Assembly: GCF_030464885.1 (NCBI RefSeq)
Contig: NZ_JALPRJ010000067.1
Span: 1-45,685, forward strand
Length of the DNA stretch: 45,685 bases
Origin: Caballeronia sp. SEWSISQ10-4 2
GTDB lineage: Bacteria > Pseudomonadota > Gammaproteobacteria > Burkholderiales > Burkholderiaceae
Direction of reading: 5' to 3'
Shown here: positions 1 through 7,684 of the stretch, piece by piece
Layout of the letters: each line of letters begins with the position of its first letter
Position numbering within the stretch: position 1 is the first letter of the stretch
The notes under the pieces: model-generated
Told to the model about the DNA's origin: nothing
The model's input: the letters and a program-made list of their open reading frames with translations, nothing else
Databases searched by the model: none
Translations under genes and position numbers: made by a program

Positions 1-51
1 GGCGCGCTGTCCATCTCCGGCCTGAAGGCCGAGGTCTTTCGCGCAACCTGA
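1..51 (+). CDS. Possible 3' end of an upstream gene (partial)
   Basis: Frame 1 is open from the window edge to a TGA at 49-51 and would encode a 16-residue tail ending ...EVFRAT. G+C and codon use look coding-like, and the sequence becomes AT-richer straight after the stop, which fits a gene end. The fragment is too short to assign a family or even to be sure it is coding. Confidence 0.3.
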   Translation, partial: GALSISGLKAEVFRAT

Positions 52-439
52 TAAATCTCGTTTATCCCTTCAGAAAGCTTGCACCGGGCCGTTATTACGG
101 GTATTTGCCTGCGGTCTATCGGGAAGTCCCATTTTTTACTTATCGGGAATGACTAAAACCGGCCAAGGCCAGGCTTGCTCTATCGGTACAAATACTTATG
201 TCTGAGGATATCCTATTGCAACTAGACGATGCCTTAACTAAGGTGGTACGGACGTACTGGTGCAAGAATCTTATGCAATTCAACTTCATATATCACCTGC
301 ATTCTCATCCCTTCACCGTGCAAACAGCCCTAGGGAGATTGGGCGGCACGTTGGCAGCGCTGCCAACGTGCCGCTGAAGCACGCCTAAAAAAAAGCCACC
401 GATAAACAGCGCAAATAAACCAGATTGGAGATTCAAAGA
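52..439. promoter_or_regulatory. Upstream region of the oxalate-type transporter
   Basis: About 390 bases without a convincing gene, more AT-rich than the flanks. It holds two direct copies of TATCGGGAA about 25 bases apart (near 118 and 143), a short GTACggacGTAC dyad near 247, and the perfect palindrome at 343-374. A Shine-Dalgarno-like GGAG lies at 427-430. I could not choose a confident -35/-10 pair. The layout suggests a regulated promoter for the transporter. Confidence 0.5.
343..374. promoter_or_regulatory. Perfect 32-bp palindrome (operator candidate)
   Basis: Sixteen bases are followed directly by their exact reverse complement, with the centre at 358/359 (core TTGGCAGC/GCTGCCAA). 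It ends 65 bases before the transporter ATG. Perfect symmetry around a central GC step, with no loop and no adjacent T-run on the plus strand, fits a homodimeric repressor site better than a terminator. LacI/GalR-family sites often have this form, but the regulator is unknown. A cruciform or mRNA hairpin role is the alternative. Confidence 0.55.
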
Positions 440-1837
440 ATGAGCTCTCAGACCGGCAGCACAACAACCGGTTCGCCCGGATTTTTTTCCAAAGAAGCAA
501 CCATCGCAAAACCTGGATTTTCACGCTGGATGGTGCCGCCCGCCGCGCTCGCCGTACATTTGTGCATTGGTCAGGCCTACGCGTTTTCTGTCTTCAATGC
601 TCCGCTCACGCGCGTGATCGGGATCACGGAATCGGCGCCGGACGACTGGTCGCTGACCACACTCGGCTGGATCTTTTCGCTGGCCATCGTGTTCCTCGGT
701 TTGTCGGCGGCGTTCGCCGGCAAATGGCTCGAGAAAGTCGGCCCGCGACGCACCATGTTCACCGCGGCATGCTGTTTCGGCGGCGGTTTCCTGGTGGCCG
801 CGCTCGGCGTGCATCTGCATCAGATCGTGCTGGTCTATCTCGGCTACGGCGTGATCGGCGGGATCGGGCTTGGGCTCGGTTATGTCTCGCCGGTGTCTAC
901 GCTGATCCGCTGGTTTCCTGACCGGCGCGGCATGGCGACGGGCATGGCGATCATGGGCTTCGGCGGCGGCGCGATGATCGCGGCGCCCGCCTCCGTGGCG
1001 CTGATGAACCACTTCAAAAGCGCGACCGGCAACGGCGTCACCGAGACCTTCGTGGTGCTCGGCATCGTCTATTTCATCTCGATGTCGATCGGCGCACTCG
1101 CCATCCGCGTCCCGCGTGCAAACTGGACGCCGGCTGGATGGACGCCACCGGTGACGAACGGCAACAAGATGATCACGCGCAATCACGTGCATATCGACGA
1201 GGCGCTCAAGACGCCGCAGTTCTATCTGATCTGGCTCGTTCTGTTCCTCAACGTGACGGCGGGTATCGGCGTGCTGGGACAAGCGTCGGTGATGATCCAG
1301 GAAAGCTTCAAGGCATCGATTACGGCTGCGGCCGCTGCCGGTTTCGTCGGCCTGCTTTCGCTCTTCAACATGGGCGGACGTTTCGTGTGGGCGTCGGCGT
1401 CGGACTGGATCGGACGCAAGAACACCTACTTCGTGTTCTTCGCGCTTGGCGCGGTGCTGTATCTGCTGGTGCCGCAGTTCGCGCAGAGCGGCAACGTTGC
1501 GCTCTTCGTGCTCTCGTATTGCGTGATCCTGTCCATGTATGGCGGTGGCTTCGCAACCGTGCCGGCGTATCTCGCCGATATGTTCGGCACGAAGTACGTG
1601 GGGGGCATTCATGGCCGTCTGCTGACGGCGTGGGCCGCGGCGGGCATCGCCGGTCCTGTGCTGGTGAACTATATTCGCGCGTACGAAGTGGCGCATGGCG
1701 TGGTCAAGGCTGAGGCCTATACAACGACGCTGCACATCATGGCGGGGCTGCTGGTGATCGGTTTTATCTGCAACCTGCTGGTGCGCCGCGTGAACGAGAA
1801 GCATCACATGAGCGCCTCCGCACTCGCGGCAGACTGA
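440..1837 (+). CDS. MFS transporter, oxalate/formate antiporter type
   Basis: A 465-residue inner-membrane major facilitator with about twelve hydrophobic segments. The N-terminal half resembles OxlT-like proteins: a helix with HLCIGQAYAFSVF, the loop KWLEKVGPRR of the MFS signature between TM2 and TM3, and a Gly-rich stretch (GYGVIGGIGLGLGY) in TM4. The second half repeats the pattern, with SDWIGRKN as the equivalent loop. By family it should exchange oxalate or a related small dicarboxylate for formate; the exact substrate is inferred. I chose ATG 440 because GGAG at 427-430 precedes it at good spacing; the TTG at 425 overlaps that site. The small membrane partner follows 33 bases downstream. 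Confidence 0.85.
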   Translation: MSSQTGSTTTGSPGFFSKEATIAKPGFSRWMVPPAALAVHLCIGQAYAFSVFNAPLTRVIGITESAPDDWSLTTLGWIFSLAIVFLGLSAAFAGKWLEKVGPRRTMFTAACCFGGGFLVAALGVHLHQIVLVYLGYGVIGGIGLGLGYVSPVSTLIRWFPDRRGMATGMAIMGFGGGAMIAAPASVALMNHFKSATGNGVTETFVVLGIVYFISMSIGALAIRVPRANWTPAGWTPPVTNGNKMITRNHVHIDEALKTPQFYLIWLVLFLNVTAGIGVLGQASVMIQESFKASITAAAAAGFVGLLSLFNMGGRFVWASASDWIGRKNTYFVFFALGAVLYLLVPQFAQSGNVALFVLSYCVILSMYGGGFATVPAYLADMFGTKYVGGIHGRLLTAWAAAGIAGPVLVNYIRAYEVAHGVVKAEAYTTTLHIMAGLLVIGFICNLLVRRVNEKHHMSASALAAD

Positions 1838-1870
1838 ATCCACTGAACCTACTCTAGCCCGGAGAACGCG

Positions 1871-2017
1871 ATGAACGCCGATACCAATCTGAACCACGAC
1901 CTGAATGCCGCACCGACCAACAAGTTGCTGCTCGGCGTGTTCTGGATCTATGTGCTCGTGCCGCTTGCATGGGGTGTGATCAACACGCTGGTCCAGGCGA
2001 CGAAGCTGTTTCATTGA
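1871..2017 (+). CDS. MFS transporter small subunit (48 aa)
   Basis: A 48-residue protein with one clear membrane helix (roughly residues 19-41, LLLGVFWIYVLVPLAWGVINTL) and a polar, Asn/Asp-rich N-terminus. ATG 1871 has GGAG at 1861-1864 at good spacing. It starts 33 bases after the transporter stop and shares its terminator, so the two are almost certainly cotranscribed. Short single-helix proteins encoded next to oxalate-type MFS genes are known as MFS transporter small subunits; their role is not settled, and a stabilising or accessory function is an inference. Its size makes it easy to miss in annotation. Confidence 0.75.
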   Translation: MNADTNLNHDLNAAPTNKLLLGVFWIYVLVPLAWGVINTLVQATKLFH

Positions 2018-2070
2018 TCCACTGACGTTTCGACGCCGCCGCATTGCGTCGATCAAGCGTCGATAAAACG

Positions 2071-2109
2071 AAAACGCCGGCTGTCCCGATGAACAGCCGG
2101 CGTTTTTTT
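2071..2109. terminator. Bidirectional rho-independent terminator
   Basis: An 11-bp perfect GC-rich stem (2074-2084 with 2093-2103) and an 8-base loop, followed by seven T on the plus strand and preceded by four A. It can stop both the rightward transporter unit and the leftward glycosyltransferase unit ending at 2139. Confidence 0.85.
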
Positions 2110-2138
2110 GTGCCGCCTCAACCTTAACGCCCCTACGC

Positions 2139-3218
2139 TCAAGCCGCCGCACCCGCCATGCTGCCCGTGACCTGACGCGCGACCGCGAGGTAGCGTTCTG
2201 CGGTATCGGCAAGCGTCAGGCCACCTAACGGCCGCTGCGCCCGCCCTTCCCCCAACGCCATCACGAGCGCGCGTGCATACGTTGCTGTGTCCTCGGGATC
2301 GAGCAAATGCACGGCCGGAAAATCCGCGGCGAAACTGAACGGCCGGATATCGCTGGCAACGATCGGCACGCCCGACGCCAGCGCTTCCAGGAACGCGATG
2401 CTATGGCCTTCAGAGCGCGAGGGCATGGCAAACACGCTCGCCTTGAAGAGAATGTCGGAGACGTCGGAGCGCGGCCCTTCCACCGTGACCCGCTGCTCGA
2501 GCCCGAGCTTCGCCACGAGATCCTTCACCGCGGTGAAATACGCGGGATCTTCAACCACGCCGACCAGCAGCAAGCGCGCAAGCGGCACCTGCTGGACCAC
2601 TTCGTTGAACGCATGCACCGTCTGCAACTGGTTCTTCACCGACGTATAACGCCCGATCTGCACGATCTGCGCGTGGTCATCGGCGGGATCGGCGTTCAGG
2701 CCCGGCGAAAAGCGCGCCATGTCCACACCGTTCGGAATGAGCTGCATCGACGGATGCTGGCCGACGGCGGCCACATAGTCGGAGATATTCGCGGGCGACA
2801 CCCCGATCACCGCCCGCGCCCGCCGCGACAACACCCGTTCGATACGCCGGAACAAGCCGCGCTCGAAGTCGTTGGTGGCGGAATGCATGACGTACACCAC
2901 GGGCGCCGCGATCGGCAGTGCGCGTACATAGAAAGCAGGAATGGTCGCGTGGGCAAACACCACGTCGGGGCGATAGTGGTGTACCGCCTGGTACAAATGC
3001 CACAACTTGCCGAGCGGGCCGTGTGACCCGCTGGGGAACATGCATTCCACGCCGCTGGCATTGAGTTCACGGCGCAGCATGACGAAGTCGTCGTGTTGCG
3101 GCCGCAGCGACGCCATCCCGACTATCTCGCCGCCTTTCTGCTGATGAATCGCCAGGTCCTTAGCCAGGACTTCCGCCCCCGAGAGGCGTGGCGCGAGAAC
3201 GAGATGAAGGATCCGCAT
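2139..3218 (-). CDS. Glycosyltransferase family 4 protein
   Basis: A 359-residue cytoplasmic GT-B fold enzyme expected to add one sugar to the lipid-linked EPS repeat unit. The N-terminal half starts MRILHLVLAPRLSGAEVL, a typical GT4 opening with a small-residue turn after strand 1. The C-terminal half has IGRYTSVKNQ and the nucleotide-sugar motif EGHSIAFLEALASGVPIVASD with the E-x7-E pattern. The start at 3218 overlaps the stop of the upstream flippase (TGATG), so translation is probably coupled. The open frame extends further upstream only as an artefact over the flippase gene. Donor and acceptor cannot be told from the sequence. Confidence 0.85.
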   Translation of the reverse strand: MRILHLVLAPRLSGAEVLAKDLAIHQQKGGEIVGMASLRPQHDDFVMLRRELNASGVECMFPSGSHGPLGKLWHLYQAVHHYRPDVVFAHATIPAFYVRALPIAAPVVYVMHSATNDFERGLFRRIERVLSRRARAVIGVSPANISDYVAAVGQHPSMQLIPNGVDMARFSPGLNADPADDHAQIVQIGRYTSVKNQLQTVHAFNEVVQQVPLARLLLVGVVEDPAYFTAVKDLVAKLGLEQRVTVEGPRSDVSDILFKASVFAMPSRSEGHSIAFLEALASGVPIVASDIRPFSFAADFPAVHLLDPEDTATYARALVMALGEGRAQRPLGGLTLADTAERYLAVARQVTGSMAGAAA

Positions 3219-4471
3219 CACGCCTCCCTGACGATGCGGAACAGCATCCAGCCAGCGGCGGCGCCAAGGCCGATGGTCATCGCCCAGGCAATGCCGGTGA
3301 CACCCCACAAATGCGTTGCGACCGGCACGGTGACGAGCAGCACCACGGCCTGGATGATGGACGCATGCGTCGCGACTTTCGGCAAGCCGACTGCGCGCAG
3401 ATACGACACCAGCACCGCAATAATCGCGCCGATAGCCATGTTCACCACGAAGATGCGGAACAACGGCACAGCGGGCAGCCACGCCGCTCCCAGTACGAGC
3501 TGGAAGAGCGGTTCGGCGGCGAAGCGCAGGAAGATCACCAGCACCACGAGGCCACCCGCGATCAGAGCAAGATAGCGGCGGAACAGCCGCGCGGCGAAAT
3601 CCGCATCCTTGCGATGATGCTCGGAAAAGGTCGGAAACAAGTACTGCGACATCGCGATAGCAGCATCGGCCAGCAGCATTTGTGCGAGCTTCGAGGACAT
3701 CTGGTACGCGCCCAATTGCGCCGGCCCGAGCAGCTTGGCCACGATCACCTTGTCGAACTGATTCAGCAGCAGGTTCACCACGCTGCCCGCCCAGATCCAG
3801 CGGCTGAAATTCACGTAGTGGCCGATACCCTTCCACGACAAGCGCAGCGGCGGGCGCGGCGACATGGTGGTCCAGGTCAGGGCTGTCTTGAGCGACTCGC
3901 CCGCTACCATGCCGAGCAGGACCGAATAAGCGCCCGCGCCGCCGAGGGCGAACGCCAGGCCGATCGCGCAATCGAGGAATGCCGACGACATCTCCACGCC
4001 CGCGATGCGCATGAACCCGCGTTCGCGCGTAACGATGTAATACGCCGGCGACGCCACGCCGCGAATCAGCGGCAGCAGCGCGGCGAGTTGCAACAGCAGC
4101 AGCGAGCCGCCCAGATGAAACTGCTGGTTCATCAACGGCGCCGCGCAGACGATCAGGACCGCGATCAGCACACCGCGTGAGGCCAGCGTGGTCCACACGG
4201 CGCCAAGCTGCGAGCGGTTCGGCGTTTCGCGGCCTTGCACGACGGCCTGCGCGAGGCCGGTGTCGCTCAGCGCTTCGGCTATGGCCACGGCGAGCAACGC
4301 CACGCTTACGCTGCCGATTGCCGCGGGCCCGAGGATCCGGCCGATCGCCAGGAACTTGACCGCGACGAAGCCTCGCACCACGATCTGTTGCAGCAGGACC
4401 CAGATGGCGGCGTCCTGATCGAAACGCACGCTTGCGGTTGAAAACGGTAAGCGAACTGCTCTCACAGACAT
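3218..4471 (-). CDS. Wzx-type polysaccharide flippase (MOP superfamily)
   Basis: A 417-residue, very hydrophobic protein with about twelve membrane segments, matching polysaccharide transporter/flippase proteins that move undecaprenyl-PP-linked repeat units across the inner membrane. Typical features are the N-terminal VKFLAIGRILGPAAIGSVSVALLAVAIAEAL-like first hairpin and a central NQFDKVIVAKLLGPAQLGAYQ stretch. ATG 4471 was chosen because the sequence upstream of it is polar, compositionally odd and poorly conserved in style; GAGGA lies directly against this ATG, so the exact start is uncertain. It is the first gene of a two-gene leftward unit with the GT4 gene. A second flippase lies at the far right of the window. 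Confidence 0.85.
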   Translation of the reverse strand: MSVRAVRLPFSTASVRFDQDAAIWVLLQQIVVRGFVAVKFLAIGRILGPAAIGSVSVALLAVAIAEALSDTGLAQAVVQGRETPNRSQLGAVWTTLASRGVLIAVLIVCAAPLMNQQFHLGGSLLLLQLAALLPLIRGVASPAYYIVTRERGFMRIAGVEMSSAFLDCAIGLAFALGGAGAYSVLLGMVAGESLKTALTWTTMSPRPPLRLSWKGIGHYVNFSRWIWAGSVVNLLLNQFDKVIVAKLLGPAQLGAYQMSSKLAQMLLADAAIAMSQYLFPTFSEHHRKDADFAARLFRRYLALIAGGLVVLVIFLRFAAEPLFQLVLGAAWLPAVPLFRIFVVNMAIGAIIAVLVSYLRAVGLPKVATHASIIQAVVLLVTVPVATHLWGVTGIAWAMTIGLGAAAGWMLFRIVREA

Positions 4472-4803
4472 TCCTCGCGTCGGGTCGAATTTTTGTAGTT
4501 GGAGCGTGGCAAACGGGTTGCCCGCGAGACGTGACTTTTCATTAGCGATGTAAGCCCCAAGGTTTCCGCAAAGGTAACGTGACCCGCCCTGTGCTGTGCG
4601 CCATCTCGTAGTCGATATCGGCCCTCGTGTGTGCTGGCTCACTGTCTTTTTTCGCCAGGGCCAAACCCTGACTTTGGCGGTTGCGCAGCGTCCGGCAATG
4701 CTAGTGTGACGATATCGACTGATGTTTGCCGCGGCGCGCGCGCTCGGGGTTCTCTGCGTTTGCTGCCCCGCACCATGCCCTCTTGTACGCTTTCAAAAAA
4801 ATA
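4472..4803. promoter_or_regulatory. Divergent promoter region with spaced inverted repeat
   Basis: A 332-base spacer between the leftward flippase and the rightward glycosyltransferase. It holds AGTCGATATCG at 4610-4620 and its exact reverse complement at 4710-4720. The two copies are 100 bases apart centre to centre and placed fairly symmetrically between the two start codons. Each copy also contains the 8-bp palindrome CGATATCG. This is a candidate operator pair for coordinated control of both units; no regulator is assigned. Confidence 0.45.
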
Positions 4804-6012
4804 ATGACTATGGCCAATGACACGCTCGACACCGTGCTGATTGTCGAACCGAACTTTACCGGGCATCGCTGGCGTTACGCCGAGTGGGCCGCTGCGGCTT
4901 ATGCGGAAGCGGGGTATCGGTGCGTAATAGTGACCGACCCCGCCAACGCGGGTCATGCACTGGCAAAGCGCATGGCCGGGGAGAACCGGCCGGAATTGCA
5001 GATCCAGTTTGTGGCGCCGCTCGAGCATGGCCGGCGTGGCGCTGCAAGGGTCAGCTATGTGCGGTATTTCCGCGATTTCAAGCACGCATTCGATGTCGCC
5101 AGCCACAACCGCAAGGTGGCGCTCGTGGTGGTGCCTTACATCGATTATTTCTTTTACTCGCTGCCGTTCACGGGTTCGCCGTTCGGCGCAACGCCGTGGG
5201 TGGGCATTACGATGCGCGCCAATTTTCATCACGCCAAGGTAGGCGTGAAAGCGCCGCGCGAGCCGCTTGTGAATGCAATCAAGGCGCAGTTGTTTCAGCG
5301 CGCAATTCGTACGCCGGGTTTGAAGACCCTGCTGACGATCGATCCCACGCTTACCGAATGGTACGCGGGGAAGCCGGGGCATCGTGAGCGTCATCAGGCG
5401 GGCCGTAGCGCGGCAGTTCAGTATCTCGCCGACCCGTTCCCCGACGCGAAGGCTACGGAGCCACTGGCGGCCAGTCAGCGCCTGGGGCTTGGCGCCGGCA
5501 AGCACGTGCTTGTCTATGGTGCGATCACCGAGCGCAAGGGCATTCAGGAACTGGTCGCGGCGCTTGCACAGCGGACTGGTTCTGAGCGGCCGACGCTTGT
5601 TGTCGCGGGAGCCCAGGACGATGAGACCCGCGCGTTCCTTTCTTCAGCAGGTAAGTTATCCCCGCCGGCAGTGTTCATGGACCGGTTCATCACCGCCGAA
5701 GAGGAGCTGGATCTGTTTTCCGCCTGCGATGTGGTCTGGCTTGGTTATAAAGGGCACTACGGCATGAGCGGCGTACTGGTGCAGGCGTACCGGTTCGGCA
5801 AGCCCGTGGTCGCCACGGCCGACGGGCTGATCGGATGGTTTTGCCGGACCGGCGAGCTGGGACCGGTGGTCGAGGATTTATCGGTTACGTCGATTAATCG
5901 CGCTTTCGATAAGGTGTTCGAGCAACGGCCTGGAGCGCCGGCCAGGGACCATTTGCTGGAACGCAATACGTTGAGCCACTTCAAGCAGACGCTGCGGCAG
6001 GCGATTATTTGA
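4804..6012 (+). CDS. Glycosyltransferase, GT4-like, divergent
   Basis: A 402-residue protein with a GT-B architecture. The N-terminal domain opens LDTVLIVEPNFTGHRWRYAEW and the C-terminal domain includes LVYGAITERKGIQELVAAL, a typical GT4 donor-domain start. The usual E-x7-E donor motif is not evident: the aligned region reads GHYGMSGVLVQAYRFGKPVVAT, where Glu positions are replaced. It is probably an EPS glycosyltransferase acting at the inner-membrane face, given its place between a flippase and acyltransferases. ATG 4804 was chosen over an upstream in-frame ATG at 4726 whose peptide is low in hydrophobic residues; ATG 4810 is an equally possible start. No strong ribosome site is visible. 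Confidence 0.7.
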   Translation: MTMANDTLDTVLIVEPNFTGHRWRYAEWAAAAYAEAGYRCVIVTDPANAGHALAKRMAGENRPELQIQFVAPLEHGRRGAARVSYVRYFRDFKHAFDVASHNRKVALVVVPYIDYFFYSLPFTGSPFGATPWVGITMRANFHHAKVGVKAPREPLVNAIKAQLFQRAIRTPGLKTLLTIDPTLTEWYAGKPGHRERHQAGRSAAVQYLADPFPDAKATEPLAASQRLGLGAGKHVLVYGAITERKGIQELVAALAQRTGSERPTLVVAGAQDDETRAFLSSAGKLSPPAVFMDRFITAEEELDLFSACDVVWLGYKGHYGMSGVLVQAYRFGKPVVATADGLIGWFCRTGELGPVVEDLSVTSINRAFDKVFEQRPGAPARDHLLERNTLSHFKQTLRQAII

Positions 6013-6189
6013 AGGTTCGAACGCGATCTGGTTTGCTGGCACTTTTAGGCCGCAGACCCCATGGCAAGCAACAGCAACCCGGCATCGGATGTGCGCAGTC
6101 TGACCGGCGGTCATAAAGCCACCTACGCAGCGGCGTGCGGCGGCTCAGGCCGGCAGCAAGCCGGTGCCCTCGCTGCCCCCGGGACAAGG

Positions 6190-7347
6190 TCATGCGGCCC
6201 GATCATGGAGCGTCGTTGCGGGCCGTTTTGGCGGCGCGATGGTTGATAACCTCGCGCGGATCCGCCTTCGCATGGGCTCTTCAAAATACTGAAAGATCAC
6301 GGCACTCAAGCATATTGCGAAGACCATGGCGATCCACCCATTCGACTGCCTGAACCCAGCGATAAACGCCAGATGTGCTAACGGTACATGAATGAGGTAG
6401 AGAGAATAGCTTGCCTCACCAAGGCGCACGAGCCAGCGTTGATTCAGCAGGCCGATGACTGGACGTTCCAACAAGACAAGGCCGAGTATGAGCGCGGCGA
6501 AGAAGGGCGATTCGAGATAATAGGCGGGGGAAACCGGGCGCCAGATTGCCAGAACAACGATCACAGTGAGTGCCGCAGAAATCAGTGCTACGCCGCGAGA
6601 GTGGAGCGAGGTGCCACGCGAGCGCAACTCATCAAATTTGATCGCGGCGCCTATGCCAACGATGAATTCGAACAGGTGTGTAATTGGGAACTCTGCGACG
6701 AGAAAGCCGTAACGGCTAGCCGGTAGTGCATGCTGAAGAAGCACAATCCACAGCCCTTGAAGTATCCAGAGTCCCATACACACAAAGAACAACGCGCGCA
6801 TTCGCATTGCTTCCAGCCTGCGCAGGAGCAGCGGAAATAGCGCGTAGAAGAATGCTTCGCAGGAGATGCTCCATGAGGGCCCGTTCCATGGTTGATTAAC
6901 TGCAGCGAACGGAAACCAAGCGTTCAGAAGGAACAGTTGGCAGATCAGGCTGACGGCGAGTGAGATATAAATCGAATTCTTTAGCGCGTACCACTCGAGC
7001 ATGAGCGATGCGTCGTCCGCATTAAGCAGATAAGCGCTCACAAGCGCCGACAGACCCAGTGACAGAAGCACGACCGGATAGATTCGGGCGAAGCGGGCGA
7101 CATAGAAACGCGCCGGGCCCTCGGTACCGATCGTTTTCCGGTACGTATAAGTCAGGATGAATCCGGAGAGCACGAAAAATAGCGACACGGCGGGACGACC
7201 GCCATCCACGAAATCAAAGAACCACCTCGGGAGGTTGAGTAAGCCCAACTCGGTGAAATGCGATAACACCACCGTCAGAGCCGCAAGAAAGCGGATGCTA
7301 GTGAGCGCCGGTAGTACCCCGCCAGATTTGCTTGTAGTTGTGCTCAT
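6190..7347 (-). CDS. Acyltransferase 3 family membrane protein
   Basis: A 385-residue integral membrane protein with about ten hydrophobic segments. Family hallmarks are SIRFLAALTVVLSHF near residue 15 (the conserved R...H pair on TM1), SLFFVLSGFILTYTYRK on TM2-TM3, RFYVARFARIYP, and a late YSLYLIHVPL helix. Such proteins O-acylate (often O-acetylate or succinylate) sugars of exported polysaccharides. Start 7347 was preferred over upstream in-frame codons because MSTTTSKSGG leads directly into the first conserved helix. It is transcribed leftward after a second acyltransferase and converges on the glycosyltransferase ending at 6012. The acyl group is unknown. Confidence 0.85.
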   Translation of the reverse strand: MSTTTSKSGGVLPALTSIRFLAALTVVLSHFTELGLLNLPRWFFDFVDGGRPAVSLFFVLSGFILTYTYRKTIGTEGPARFYVARFARIYPVVLLSLGLSALVSAYLLNADDASLMLEWYALKNSIYISLAVSLICQLFLLNAWFPFAAVNQPWNGPSWSISCEAFFYALFPLLLRRLEAMRMRALFFVCMGLWILQGLWIVLLQHALPASRYGFLVAEFPITHLFEFIVGIGAAIKFDELRSRGTSLHSRGVALISAALTVIVVLAIWRPVSPAYYLESPFFAALILGLVLLERPVIGLLNQRWLVRLGEASYSLYLIHVPLAHLAFIAGFRQSNGWIAMVFAICLSAVIFQYFEEPMRRRIRARLSTIAPPKRPATTLHDRAA

Positions 7348-7684
7348 TTCGGTGCCTGTTGTTTGCTGGGAAATGGTAGCAGCGTCGAGCTGCAAGGCAG
7401 TATCGGCATGGCGCAGTTCGGCTATTGTTTGGCGGCATTGCACTTGCAAAAGAAGCCGCAGTGCTGCCTAGCTGAGCCAGCACTGCGCACGTAGCGCGCC
7501 GCACTGCGAATCCTGTCGACTTAGGTAGTGAAAGCCATGCGGTCAAGGCGTTTTTGCGCAACGTCACAAGACACCGGGTCTTTAACGCCGCACAGACTCA
7601 ACTGAAACCGGAAATACCAGCGGACAATTCAGTCAATCAAGGGGAGAAACCGCGCTTGGGCGATCGCGGTTTCAACAGACGCAC
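7348..7684. other. 337-base spacer between two acyltransferase genes
   Basis: No convincing gene. It contains a 9-bp stem with a 10-base loop (7646-7654 with 7665-7673) just beyond the stop of the right-hand acyltransferase. No T-run follows on the minus strand, so it is at best a weak terminator or RNA 3' stabiliser. A promoter for the left-hand acyltransferase is expected here but was not identified. Confidence 0.4.

Noticed and set aside
521..2212. 563-residue open frame antisense to the MFS transporter
   Set aside because: Arg/His/Asp-rich low-complexity translation typical of the opposite strand of a high-GC gene; the sense frame is an obvious transporter.
2139..4196. One 685-residue protein covering the GT4 gene and part of the flippase gene
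   Set aside because: The N-terminal 326 residues are an off-frame reading of the flippase; the true GT4 start is the ATG at 3218 overlapping the flippase stop.
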